The notes: generated by a model from the sequence alone, not told the origin. 20,593 bases of DNA from Spirochaetales bacterium (GCA_022785155.1 JALFRH010000147.1:1-20593); one strand, 5' to 3'. Counted from the first letter of the stretch, positions 1 to 7,376 are shown. Made by a program: numbers and translations.

Positions 1-2
1 GA

Positions 3-749
3 TACTCCATTTCTCCCCGCTTTGAGATAGAGCTTATGGTCTCCAGGCTCTCCTCCCTTCCTTCCCTTGTATCAGGTGAATCCTTGATGGAAGAGATAAA
101 GAAAATGAGGGAAGGTATTGCAGAAGGCAAGGTCGTAGTCAAAAAAAAACTAGATAAAGTGGTATACAGGGAAGAGTCATCCATCCCCAAAGCCACTGAA
201 ACAAAGGTAGAGACAAAGCCAAAAGAACCAGAAACAGAGACAAAACCCACCATTGAAGCTACTAAAGCAAAACCTGAGACAAAGGAAGAAGAGCCTCAGG
301 AACTTTCGGTCGACCTATCTATAATTCCTCTGATACAGGAAGAATTGAGAAACATGGGAAAGAGTGTTGAAGCCAGATATATATCTGCAGCAACTGCCGT
401 CGATGACAACAAAGACAATTCTATCCTGATCACCATGGGGCAGGCTTTCCAATACAACTCACTTCTTCCTTCCCTTGCCGTAATTGGAAAAGCAGCAGGT
501 AAAGTCATAGGAAGAAGTGTAAGCGTCAGGCTGGAACTCTCTATAGAAAAGAGCGTAGAGAAGAAGGCATCGCCAAAGATGGAGGCTTTGAGGTCCATTT
601 TCGGTGGAAATGTAGAGTTTAAGGAAGTGGCCGCTTTGGCAAATGAGACTATAGGACAGGAAGAAAAGGAGGAGAAGACAAATGACGAACAATCCCTTCG
701 AATTTATGAAGCAGATGGGGACTCTGGAAGCTCAGATGAAGAATATTAA
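3..749 (+). CDS. dnaX: DNA polymerase III tau/gamma subunit, C-terminal part (5' truncated by window edge)
   Basis: This is the clamp-loader subunit that links the replicative polymerase to clamp loading in the cytoplasm. The frame is open from base 3, so the AAA+ ATPase domains lie upstream of the window. The visible part starts at the end of the collar domain (SPRFEIELMVSRLSSLPSL). It continues into a charged linker rich in Lys, Glu, Pro and Thr (about bases 140-300). A folded C-terminal domain follows, ending in an acidic tail (DGDSGSSDEEY). The order dnaX-ybaB-recR is a widespread bacterial operon and supports the call, because the catalytic domains cannot be seen. Nine consecutive A at 141-149 encode Lys-Lys-Lys at the collar/linker junction; see findings. 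The 3' end overlaps ybaB by 68 bp. The identification rests on collar-like sequence plus context; confidence is high for the family, less for exact domain borders. Confidence 0.88.
   Translation, partial: YSISPRFEIELMVSRLSSLPSLVSGESLMEEIKKMREGIAEGKVVVKKKLDKVVYREESSIPKATETKVETKPKEPETETKPTIEATKAKPETKEEEPQELSVDLSIIPLIQEELRNMGKSVEARYISAATAVDDNKDNSILITMGQAFQYNSLLPSLAVIGKAAGKVIGRSVSVRLELSIEKSVEKKASPKMEALRSIFGGNVEFKEVAALANETIGQEEKEEKTNDEQSLRIYEADGDSGSSDEEY
141..157 (+). promoter_or_regulatory. dnaX: A9 slippery run in dnaX, candidate programmed slippage/frameshift site
   Basis: Nine A at 141-149 are in frame as three Lys codons. Shifting to the -1 frame (one A gained) reads ACT AGA TAA, a stop at 155-157. 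Shifting to the +1 frame (one A lost) reads AAC TAG, a stop at 151-153. Either event would end the protein just after the collar domain, giving a gamma-like short form. Purine-rich, SD-like sequence (AAGGCAAGG, 124-132) lies just upstream. In Thermus thermophilus dnaX an A9 run causes transcriptional slippage; in E. coli an A-rich heptamer causes ribosomal frameshifting. Function here is an inference. Confidence 0.5.
666..672 (+). promoter_or_regulatory. Strong Shine-Dalgarno of ybaB inside dnaX
   Basis: AAGGAGG lies nine bases before the ATG at 682, within the dnaX coding sequence. It decides the ybaB start and supports the 68-bp gene overlap. Confidence 0.8.
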
Positions 750-999
750 GAGCCAGCTATCCGGCATCACCGCCACAGGCAATGCAGGAGCAGGCATGGT
801 GGAAGTCACAGTAAACGGTGAACACAAAGTAGTATCCATCTCCATCAACGACATAATGCTCTCCCCTGAGAACAAAAACATGATCGAGACCTTGGTCACA
901 TCCGCCTTCAATGATGCAACAGACAAGCTCAACATTGCCGTAGAAGACTTCTCGAAGAGACAACTCCAGAACCTGGGCCTTGGAGGCTTCAATCTATGA
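682..999 (+). CDS. ybaB: YbaB/EbfC family nucleoid-associated protein
   Basis: A 105-residue DNA-binding protein of the YbaB/EbfC family. These proteins form dimers that bind DNA non-specifically or with weak specificity and are associated with the nucleoid; they are almost always encoded between dnaX and recR. The N-terminal helix (MTNNPFEFMKQMGTLEAQMK) is followed by the family core, GMVEVTVNGEHKVVSISI, then NMIETLVTSAFNDA. The length is typical. The start at 682 has a strong Shine-Dalgarno and matches where the family normally begins, although it lies 68 bp inside dnaX. The stop codon overlaps the recR start in an ATGA, which suggests translational coupling. No anomaly is visible in the protein itself. 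Confidence 0.92.
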   Translation: MTNNPFEFMKQMGTLEAQMKNIKSQLSGITATGNAGAGMVEVTVNGEHKVVSISINDIMLSPENKNMIETLVTSAFNDATDKLNIAVEDFSKRQLQNLGLGGFNL

Positions 1000-1586
1000 C
1001 GGCACTGGATGAACTGGTAAAGCTGTTGAAGAAGCTTCCTGGCATGGGGGAAAAGTCTGCGACAAGGCTTGCCTATCACCTTATAGCTACAGACAAAAAC
1101 TATAACAACGCCTTGGGGGAAGCAATATCCACACTGCAGGATAAAATACACCCCTGCCCTATATGCGGCTGCTACAGCGAGGGGGATATATGCCCGTACT
1201 GTGACGACGAAAAAAGGGACAAAACCTTGTTATGTGTAGTTGAAGAGCCCCAAGACACCCTCTCCATAGCCCAGTCTGGAGTATACAACGGGCTTTTCCA
1301 TGTTCTAGGAGGAGCCATCAACCCCATTAACGGCATAGGCCCCGGTTCCCTTAGAATAAAGGAATTGAAGGACAGAATCGAAAAGGGATCTTTCAAAGAA
1401 GTCATAATCGCAACAAACCCAACGGAAGAAGGTGACACTACCGCCCTTTATCTTCGTCAGCTTTTGTCTCCTTTCGAGAACTTGACCCTTACACGCCTTG
1501 CTTCAGGAATCCCAATTGGCGGAGACCTTGGTTATGTAGATAAACTCACCCTTGCCAGGTCAATGAGAGGAAGGATCAAGCTCTGA
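996..1586 (+). CDS. recR: Recombination mediator RecR
   Basis: RecR (196 aa) works with RecF and RecO to load RecA onto gapped single-stranded DNA during recombinational repair. The N-terminal helix-hairpin-helix is LKKLPGMGEKSATRLAYHL (residues 11-29). The four-cysteine zinc finger is CPICGCY...CPYC (C54, C57, C66, C69). The Toprim domain starts at LLCVVEEPQD (78-87) and includes IIATNPTEEGDTTALYL. The length matches the family. The ATG overlaps the ybaB stop (ATGA), with a TGGAGGC Shine-Dalgarno upstream. No terminator is visible after the stop. Instead, the last 27 bp overlap the 3' end of the convergent permease gene. Confidence 0.96.
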   Translation: MTALDELVKLLKKLPGMGEKSATRLAYHLIATDKNYNNALGEAISTLQDKIHPCPICGCYSEGDICPYCDDEKRDKTLLCVVEEPQDTLSIAQSGVYNGLFHVLGGAINPINGIGPGSLRIKELKDRIEKGSFKEVIIATNPTEEGDTTALYLRQLLSPFENLTLTRLASGIPIGGDLGYVDKLTLARSMRGRIKL

Positions 1587-2336
1587 GAGCCCACTCTTTA
1601 TAACCATTACCAATACTCCTATCGCCACCAAAAACAGAGAGGGGAAAACCAAAAGATGCGGCTTTGTGAAAAACAGGGAGCGGGCTTCAGAAAGCAAAGA
1701 GCCAAGAGTTGGAATGGAGCGGTCTATACCCACTCCCAAGAAAGATAAAGCTGACTCTGAAAGAATGGCTGTCATCATCACGGTGGCCCACTCCTCCCTC
1801 ATTATGGGAAATAGAGAAGGAAGAATATGAAAGAAGACTATTCTTCCTTTTTTCAATCCCAAGGCCTCCAAGGAAACAATATACTCCTCGCTCTCTATTT
1901 CCTTTACTTTTACATCCAAAACCCTAATGGATGAAAAGGTACAGCTTAGACCCAAGGCAGACATGACGCTGAACACCCCTCCACCAAAGAAAGAAGCAAA
2001 CAACAGTCCCACAAGCACTGTAGGAATAGACTTGAAGGCGGAAACCAATGCAAGCAAAAAGGACTGAAGCTTTTTGTTTCTGAAAGATACTATTGCAGAG
2101 AAAGAGGCCAATGCCACTGATAATGTAGATACAAAGGTGCTGATTGAAATGGACAATACAGTGCCGAAGCATACACGTTGAAAAAGGTCACGCCCCAAGG
2201 TATCACAACCAAAGATATGACTGGAGGAGGGAAGAGCGACCCTAAGATCAGCATTGACTTCCCCTTTTCCCATAAAGCATAGAGAAAAAAGGAAGAGCAC
2301 AATAAACAGAAAGAACCCTACTTTAAGCTTTCTCAT
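1560..2336 (-). CDS. Peptide-type ABC transporter permease (OppC/DppC-like)
   Basis: Second inner-membrane permease of an oligopeptide/dipeptide/nickel-type ABC importer (258 aa). An N-terminal membrane segment (FFLFIVLFLFSLCFMG) is followed by a periplasmic stretch containing HIFGCDTLGRDLFQRVCFG, a hallmark of OppC-type permeases. The inner-membrane components domain has the EAA-like loop (VSLEALGLKKGRIVFFHILP, about residues 155-174) and ALSFLGVGIDRSIPTLGSLL. The C-terminus GLSELDPSSH resembles the usual end of the family, so the 3' overlap with recR is probably real and not a frameshifted extension. The ATG at 2336 lies 14 bp inside the upstream permease, with GGAGGA a few bases before it. 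Substrate cannot be told from the sequence. Confidence 0.9.
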   Translation of the reverse strand: MRKLKVGFFLFIVLFLFSLCFMGKGEVNADLRVALPSSSHIFGCDTLGRDLFQRVCFGTVLSISISTFVSTLSVALASFSAIVSFRNKKLQSFLLALVSAFKSIPTVLVGLLFASFFGGGVFSVMSALGLSCTFSSIRVLDVKVKEIESEEYIVSLEALGLKKGRIVFFHILPSLFPIMREEWATVMMTAILSESALSFLGVGIDRSIPTLGSLLSEARSLFFTKPHLLVFPSLFLVAIGVLVMVIKSGLSELDPSSH

Positions 2337-3276
2337 TGCTCCTCCTTATTCTTGGATCCACAGTATCAGTCAGGATATCGGTGACAAGAAAAGTAAAGGA
2401 AACAAGAAAGGCCACCACCATGACACAAGTGGATACCAATGAAGCATCCCTTTCCAAAGCACCCTTCACCATCAGCGATCCCATACCAGGAAGGGCAAAC
2501 ACATTCTCCACAACACAGGAACCTCCTAGGGCTGAAGAGATACTATCGGAAATGAGAGTGAAGAAAATGGGGAGGGAAGGCTTCAATGCCGATGATACCA
2601 CCAGACTCTTTTCCTTCATTCCCTTTGATAGGGCTGTATTTGTATATGGCATTTCCAAGCTCTCTTTCAGTGTTGAATACATGATTCTCATCATAAGGGA
2701 TGAATGCAACAACGAAAGAGTAAGAGAAGGGAGAAATAGAGACCTGAAATGCATAAAAAACCCATTATTTATTCTTGAATACCCGGATACAGGAAATAGT
2801 TTTAACCACAAACTAAATATCAAGACCAATAATAACGACGTCAAAAACGAAGGAAGGACAAGAAAAGCAGAAGAGAGTATGGAGATGATCCTACTCTCCT
2901 TCATACCTCTTTTTTGTAAGGAAAAGAAGACTATGAGAATAGAAAAGAAGGTAGAGAATAGTATTGAATAAAAGGAAAGGGAGAGGGTGACAGGAAGCCT
3001 GTCGAGTATTACCTTCCTTATTTCCTCTCCTCCGATCGTCTTTCCCCAATTCAATGTGAAGAAGTTGCCAAGAAATCTTAAGTACCTGATGAAAATGTTG
3101 TCATCCAACCCCATGGTCCTTCTGTAGTCTTCTACAGCTATGGACGATGCTTCATCTGAAAGGACAAAGGATGAGCTATCTCCAAGAGCAAGGGAAACAG
3201 AGGAAAAAACAAAGAGTGACACTATTAAAAGTGTCAGAACAAACGAGAGAATACGCCTCTTTATCCTGTTTCCCAC
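2323..3276 (-). CDS. Peptide-type ABC transporter permease (OppB/DppB-like)
   Basis: First permease of the importer (317 aa). It starts with GTG at 3276, preceded by AGGAGAGGAG. The N-terminal membrane segment is FVLTLLIVSLFVFSSVSLAL. Periplasmic sequence includes YRRTMGLDDNIFIRYLRFLG and FFTLNWGKTIGG, close to the conserved OppB N-terminal region. Four to five further hydrophobic segments follow. ENVFALPGMGSLMVKGALERD near the C-terminus is the OppB signature in which the family usually has VE.VF..PG.G. The C-terminus DTVDPRIR is also typical. It lies 14 bp after the binding-protein gene and overlaps the second permease by 14 bp, so the three genes form one transcription unit. Confidence 0.93.
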   Translation of the reverse strand: MGNRIKRRILSFVLTLLIVSLFVFSSVSLALGDSSSFVLSDEASSIAVEDYRRTMGLDDNIFIRYLRFLGNFFTLNWGKTIGGEEIRKVILDRLPVTLSLSFYSILFSTFFSILIVFFSLQKRGMKESRIISILSSAFLVLPSFLTSLLLVLIFSLWLKLFPVSGYSRINNGFFMHFRSLFLPSLTLSLLHSSLMMRIMYSTLKESLEMPYTNTALSKGMKEKSLVVSSALKPSLPIFFTLISDSISSALGGSCVVENVFALPGMGSLMVKGALERDASLVSTCVMVVAFLVSFTFLVTDILTDTVDPRIRRSNEKA

Positions 3277-3290
3277 ACTCCTCTCCTATA

Positions 3291-4802
3291 TCATCTCTCT
3301 ACATAAGCATTCCAGAAATAGAAGCCATCCTGAATAATTACTCCCTGTAGTTTATTGCTCTTTGCATATGATGTGGAATAGTGGCCAGGAATATATGACG
3401 GGAGGTAATTCCACAGATCTTTTTGGACATCCTTCCATTTCTCTTCCGCACTCTCGATGGTCACCTCCTCATCCAAAGACAGGAAGGATTTGTATGCGTC
3501 GCTGTCTTCTTCTATCCACCCTGGGTATGTAGGTGACAGGAAAGACTTCATCTGAGGAAGAGGAACCTTTGAGAAAGCCGAAATGAAGATATCCCACTCA
3601 TTGCCGTCTTTTCTCTTCTCCATCATTCCAGCCCAGTCTGTGACAATGACCTTTACGTCAAACCCTGCACTTTCCAACTCGCTTTCCGCAGCATATGCTA
3701 TCTTTTCCAGATTGGAAAGGTTGGATGTAAGGATCTTTATTTCAGTTCCATCATATAGGGAAGAAAGGATATCTGAGGCCTTATCCACATTCCTTTCATA
3801 TGTGGGATCCTGGATATCTGTTATATAAAAGCCTGATCCCTTCTCCATATATTGGGAGTCCAAAGACCAACCGTAGTCCCCATAACAGGACTTCATCAAC
3901 TCTTTTCTGTCAAAGGATAGAGCTGCAGCCTCCCTAATTTCCTGACTCTTGAACACACCTTCCTTTTTGTTGAAGACCAAGGCGATCAACCCTGACTCCT
4001 CTCCGTCCACAGTCTCCAAGGAAGGATCGTTTTCAACCAAGACCCTGTCGTCGCTCATAAGGTCGTTTATGAAGTCATACTCTCCACTCTTGAGCCCCAA
4101 CAGCCTAGTGGTGCTGTCACTGACGAAATAGAAATATATCTCTTGGCATACAGCCTTCTTTTCACCCCATATTCCGTTATTGCCACCACCATATCCCTTG
4201 TAATCTGGAAAAGCGGAAAGTACTATTTTCTCTCCACTGGTCCATTCCTCAAGTATGTATGGACCAGTACCCGGGGCTTTTGTCATCAGCTCTTCATTCT
4301 TTTCTGCATACTCTTTGGGGACAATGACGGCAGACTGGGGAGAAGAGGCCATAAGAACAGGAAGGAAGGTGAGATTATTCCCGCTCTTAATTGTCACAAG
4401 GTTTCCATCCCTATAAAAGAGAGCATCCCCCACCATAGCTCCAGCCTTTTCATATACCCTGAGCCATCTATTGAGACTTGCCACCACATCATCTTCGTCC
4501 AGGTCCGTTCCATCGTGGAACTTTACCCCCTTTCTTATTTCAAAGGTCAGTGTCCTACCATCATCGGAAAGGGAATAGGAGGAAGCCAGCTCAGGTCTTA
4601 CATTTCCTTCTCCGTCCAAAACCAAGAGACGCTCATACACGCTGCCTACAAAGATCAACCTACCTGTCAGGGAGGTGTTGACCATTACATCAGTAGTTAC
4701 AGGTTCCTGGGATACCGCTACATTTATATAGCTTGTGTCTTTTTTATCACCACAAGAACATAGAGAGATAAGGATAGAGAAAAGAATAATCAGATACTTC
4801 AT
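3291..4802 (-). CDS. Extracellular solute-binding lipoprotein, family 5 (OppA/DppA-like)
   Basis: Substrate-binding protein (503 aa) that would capture a peptide, or another family-5 ligand such as nickel or an opine, and deliver it to the two downstream permeases. The N-terminus MKYLIILFSILISLCSCGDK is a short lipoprotein signal; the lipobox LCSC gives Cys17 as the likely acylated residue. Family features include VGSVYERLLVLDGEGNVRPE, LTFEIRKGVKFHDGTDLDED and the APGTGPYILEEWTSGEK segment. The gene is the first of three on the strand and follows a terminator of the SDR gene, so it probably has its own promoter between 4803 and 4841. I could not define that promoter convincingly, and no strong Shine-Dalgarno is seen. 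No ATP-binding subunit is encoded nearby. Confidence 0.93.
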   Translation of the reverse strand: MKYLIILFSILISLCSCGDKKDTSYINVAVSQEPVTTDVMVNTSLTGRLIFVGSVYERLLVLDGEGNVRPELASSYSLSDDGRTLTFEIRKGVKFHDGTDLDEDDVVASLNRWLRVYEKAGAMVGDALFYRDGNLVTIKSGNNLTFLPVLMASSPQSAVIVPKEYAEKNEELMTKAPGTGPYILEEWTSGEKIVLSAFPDYKGYGGGNNGIWGEKKAVCQEIYFYFVSDSTTRLLGLKSGEYDFINDLMSDDRVLVENDPSLETVDGEESGLIALVFNKKEGVFKSQEIREAAALSFDRKELMKSCYGDYGWSLDSQYMEKGSGFYITDIQDPTYERNVDKASDILSSLYDGTEIKILTSNLSNLEKIAYAAESELESAGFDVKVIVTDWAGMMEKRKDGNEWDIFISAFSKVPLPQMKSFLSPTYPGWIEEDSDAYKSFLSLDEEVTIESAEEKWKDVQKDLWNYLPSYIPGHYSTSYAKSNKLQGVIIQDGFYFWNAYVER

Positions 4803-4841
4803 GTTTTCAGTCTAAATTAAGAAGGTAATCCTTTGAAGATG

Positions 4842-4868
4842 AAAAAGGCCCTCTTTTTCAAGAGAGCC
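4842..4868 (-). terminator. Rho-independent terminator after the SDR gene
   Basis: Read on the minus strand: a seven-pair stem GGCTCTC/GAGGGCC with one G-U pair and an eight-base loop, followed by TTTTT. It separates the dehydrogenase from the downstream ABC importer genes. Confidence 0.8.
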
Positions 4869-4890
4869 CGGAAATAGAATACACTTATTC

Positions 4891-5694
4891 TTATTTTGGC
4901 TGCTTTCCGATATAAGCCAATATACCGCCGTCGACATAGAGAATGTGTCCGTTGACGAAATTGGATGCATCGGAAGCAAGGAATACTGCAGGTCCCTGAA
5001 GATCCTCCGGTGTACCCCATCTTTCTGCAGGAGTCTTGGCAATGATGAAAGAGTCGAAAGGATGACGGGAACCATCAGGCTGTCTCTCTCTGAGAGGAGC
5101 TGTCTGAGGAGTTGCAATATATCCAGGTCCAATACCGTTGCACTGGATGTTGTATGCGCCATACTCTGATGCAATATTCTTTGTAAGCATCTTCAAGCCA
5201 CCCTTGGCGGAAGCATAAGCACTGACGGTTTCTCTTCCGAGTTCGCTCATCATGGAGCAGATATTGATGATCTTTCCACCACCTTGCTTGATCATCTGAG
5301 GAATTACAGCCTTGGAGCAGATGAAAGGAGCATTGAGATCCAGGTCCACTACAGCTCTGAAATCTTCTGCACTCATCTCTGTCATTGGGATTCTCTTGAT
5401 ACAACCTGCGTTGTTTACCAAGATATCGAGTCTTCCAAACTTCTCGATGATCTTATTTGCCAAAGCCTGGACAGCGTTCTCATCCGTAACATCGCAGACA
5501 TAACCTTCCACGTCGTCCATACCACACTTTCTGTATTCTTCAAGACCTTTGTCAACGCTTTCCTGGCGTGATGTGTTGAATACAACCTTAGCCCCTGCGT
5601 CATGATATGCCTTGACAATAGCCATTCCTATTCCATAACTGGCACCTGTAACCCAAGCGACCTTTCCTTCAAGAGAGAAAGACTTCATGTCCAT
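4891..5694 (-). CDS. SDR-family gluconate 5-dehydrogenase-like oxidoreductase
   Basis: Cytoplasmic short-chain dehydrogenase (267 aa), probably interconverting gluconate and 5-ketogluconate with NAD(P). The Rossmann motif is TGASYGIG (16-23), the structural motif NNAG is at 94-97, and the catalytic residues are Ser147, Tyr160 and Lys164. The stretch INICSMMSELGRETVSAYAS and the later NGIGPGYIATPQT closely resemble gluconate 5-dehydrogenases (IdnO/Ga5DH type). A 2-deoxygluconate 3-dehydrogenase (KduD-like) is the main alternative. The start at 5694 has GGAGGA six bases upstream; an in-frame ATG two codons later is possible. A TTGACA hexamer at 5754-5759 could be a -35 but has no good -10. The gene lies 116 bp after a glycosidase gene on the same strand and ends at a clear terminator. 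Confidence 0.85.
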   Translation of the reverse strand: MDMKSFSLEGKVAWVTGASYGIGMAIVKAYHDAGAKVVFNTSRQESVDKGLEEYRKCGMDDVEGYVCDVTDENAVQALANKIIEKFGRLDILVNNAGCIKRIPMTEMSAEDFRAVVDLDLNAPFICSKAVIPQMIKQGGGKIINICSMMSELGRETVSAYASAKGGLKMLTKNIASEYGAYNIQCNGIGPGYIATPQTAPLRERQPDGSRHPFDSFIIAKTPAERWGTPEDLQGPAVFLASDASNFVNGHILYVDGGILAYIGKQPK

Positions 5695-5780
5695 AAGATA
5701 TCCTCCTATATTCTAAATATAACCATAACCTAACTATTCTTCTGCCTCATTTTTGTCAAATTGGGGAAAAGAGATATTTA

Positions 5781-5804
5781 TCGGGATGACAGAAGCCATC
5801 CCGA
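5781..5804 (-). other. Intergenic hairpin between glycosidase and SDR genes
   Basis: Perfect eight-pair inverted repeat TCGGGATG/CATCCCGA with an eight-base loop, seven bases after the glycosidase stop. On the minus strand it is followed by TAAATATC and not by a T run. It may therefore be a weak terminator or an RNA-stabilising or processing hairpin that sets different expression of the two genes. Confidence 0.55.
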
Positions 5805-5810
5805 AGACAA

Positions 5811-7232
5811 TCAAAGTTTATCGATGAGAATTGAGCACTTTCCTGAAGGAATCGGGAGAGTCTTCTTTTTATCTTCATCCAAGATTGCAATGGTGAAGTA
5901 ATATAGCTTCTCACTCTCAAGCCTGATCTCCCAACCTCTTTGGTTCTTGTTGGAGAGAATGGTGATGTTGTTCTTCTTGAGACTAAGCTCCTCAATCCCC
6001 ATGGCCTCCAGGTTCTGCATCGTCCAGTTTACAGTCTTTCGTGGCAGAGAGATATCAAGACCGATGATATTCTCTATGCAGAGAGTAATTGTGACAAGTC
6101 CGATGGATGGGAGATATCTCTTTCTGTTTACAACTCCCTCAGGGCATGAGGATGGGCCTTCAGCAAATGGCTTGTAGAGTTCCCAGGCATGTCCCTGCTT
6201 CTCTTCACCAGGATGGAGAGTATCGAGGATGAAGTACAGGTGTCTTATTGCACACTCCCTTGCAAAAGTGAAGGAATCATAGTTCATGAGCCCCTTGATG
6301 ACGATATATGTCATAAAGGATGAAACACCACCGCAATATCCATCACCCTCTTCACCGAAATACCTACTTGATACAGGAACAGATGGGAACGGGTTGTCAG
6401 AACCGAACTCCTTGTCGTCCTTCAGATCCTCAATAAGGAACTGTGCATAGTCTTCATTAGGAATCTCGGCAAGAAGTGTCCAATAGGCTCCGATATGCTT
6501 GTTCTTTATAATCTCGCCATTCTCATCAAGATCAAAGTAGAAGTTGTCTTCAGGAGACCACATCATACTGTTGATTCTTGTCTTCAAAGCAAAATATACC
6601 CTCTTGTATCTAAATGCCAGCTCTTTATCGTTGAGAATATCGCCGATGATGGACATATAGAGGGCGAATACTGTAACAGCGGCATTGAAGTCCACTGTAT
6701 ATACTGCATTCTCCCTTGGAAGGTTACCCATATGGAGAGCACTGTTTGGAACTACATAGAGGCCGTTTTCTTTCTGGAAATTGGCCTTGAGCCATTCATA
6801 GTACTTTTCAAGGTATGGAACTACATCCTTAAGTCTCTTCTTGTTTCCGATCTTGTGATAGAACATATATTCGACGAAAGGAAGAAGAGGAATTGTAACC
6901 CCGAGAGGGTTGTCTTCATCCACTACAGGCTTATCTGTGGTGATATCGTACTTTTCCCAGATGTGTCCGTCCTTCTCCTGGCGCTGATAAAAATAATCCA
7001 CCATGGAATATGGAGAATAGAACTGATTGGAATACATCAAAAACAGTGACGACAAAGATACATCGTACATATCCATGATATTACCGTCTTCATGGACAAA
7101 ATACCCCTCTGGGAACTTACTATCTTTATCGGCTTCATGCCATAACTCATCCAGCCAAACCCAAGCTCTGTCGTACATATCGACAAAATCCTGGTCGTAG
7201 AAATGTATTCTAGGTACACTATCCTTAATCAC
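5811..7232 (-). CDS. GH63/MGH1-like (alpha/alpha)6-barrel glycoside hydrolase
   Basis: Predicted cytoplasmic glycosidase (473 aa from GTG). No signal peptide is visible. Family-like features in order are MDMYDVSLSSLFLMYSNQF, QEKDGHIWEKYD, NPLGVTIPLLPFVEYMFYHK, VYTVDFNAAVTVFALYM, KHIGAYWTLLAEI, DNPFPSVPVSSRYF and GDGYCGGVSSFMTYIVIKGL. These match the pattern of the mannosylglycerate hydrolase MGH1/GH63 group and distantly trehalases. In the last motif the tryptophans common in the group are replaced (YCGGVSS), so the substrate may differ. The open frame can be extended to a TTG at 7265. I chose GTG at 7232 because GGAGA lies seven bases before it and because the region above it is a leader with a palindrome. 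An alpha-linked sugar conjugate is the likely class of substrate; the exact one is unknown. Confidence 0.75.
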   Translation of the reverse strand: MIKDSVPRIHFYDQDFVDMYDRAWVWLDELWHEADKDSKFPEGYFVHEDGNIMDMYDVSLSSLFLMYSNQFYSPYSMVDYFYQRQEKDGHIWEKYDITTDKPVVDEDNPLGVTIPLLPFVEYMFYHKIGNKKRLKDVVPYLEKYYEWLKANFQKENGLYVVPNSALHMGNLPRENAVYTVDFNAAVTVFALYMSIIGDILNDKELAFRYKRVYFALKTRINSMMWSPEDNFYFDLDENGEIIKNKHIGAYWTLLAEIPNEDYAQFLIEDLKDDKEFGSDNPFPSVPVSSRYFGEEGDGYCGGVSSFMTYIVIKGLMNYDSFTFARECAIRHLYFILDTLHPGEEKQGHAWELYKPFAEGPSSCPEGVVNRKRYLPSIGLVTITLCIENIIGLDISLPRKTVNWTMQNLEAMGIEELSLKKNNITILSNKNQRGWEIRLESEKLYYFTIAILDEDKKKTLPIPSGKCSILIDKL

Positions 7233-7247
7233 TCTAATTCTCCGAAA

Positions 7248-7267
7248 GTTTGTAAAAACATACAAAC
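7248..7267. promoter_or_regulatory. 20-bp palindrome in the leader of the glycosidase gene
   Basis: GTTTGTA AAAACA TACAAAC: perfect seven-base arms around a six-base centre. It sits between the predicted transcription start (about 7285) and the Shine-Dalgarno. It could be an operator for a sugar-responsive repressor or an RNA hairpin close to the ribosome-binding site. Confidence 0.45.
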
Positions 7268-7291
7268 AAGGCCCTTATATCGGGTATTATA

Positions 7292-7320
7292 ATCATACAT
7301 TTCTTTAATTTTGAAGTCAA
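7292..7320 (-). promoter_or_regulatory. Sigma-70-type promoter of the glycosidase gene
   Basis: On the minus strand, TTGACT (7315-7320) and TATGAT (7292-7297) are separated by exactly 17 bases. The expected start is near 7285, giving a leader of about 53 bases. Confidence 0.65.
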
Positions 7321-7376
7321 ACAAATTTTTTATTCTTTATATTTTATTGTATGAAATACAGTTAATGATTTTGATA

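Noticed and set aside
2336..2971. Plus-strand 211-codon open frame opposite the OppB-like permease
   Set aside because: Antisense shadow of a well-supported permease gene; the product is a highly charged mixture without family features.
4143..4763. Plus-strand 206-codon open frame opposite the binding-protein gene
   Set aside because: Antisense shadow of the OppA-like gene, with no ribosome-binding site and no recognisable domain.
5754..5759. Perfect TTGACA upstream of the SDR gene as a promoter
   Set aside because: The hexamer at the right distance (TAGTTA) is a poor -10 and the better TATATT is 32 bases away, so I did not list it as a promoter.
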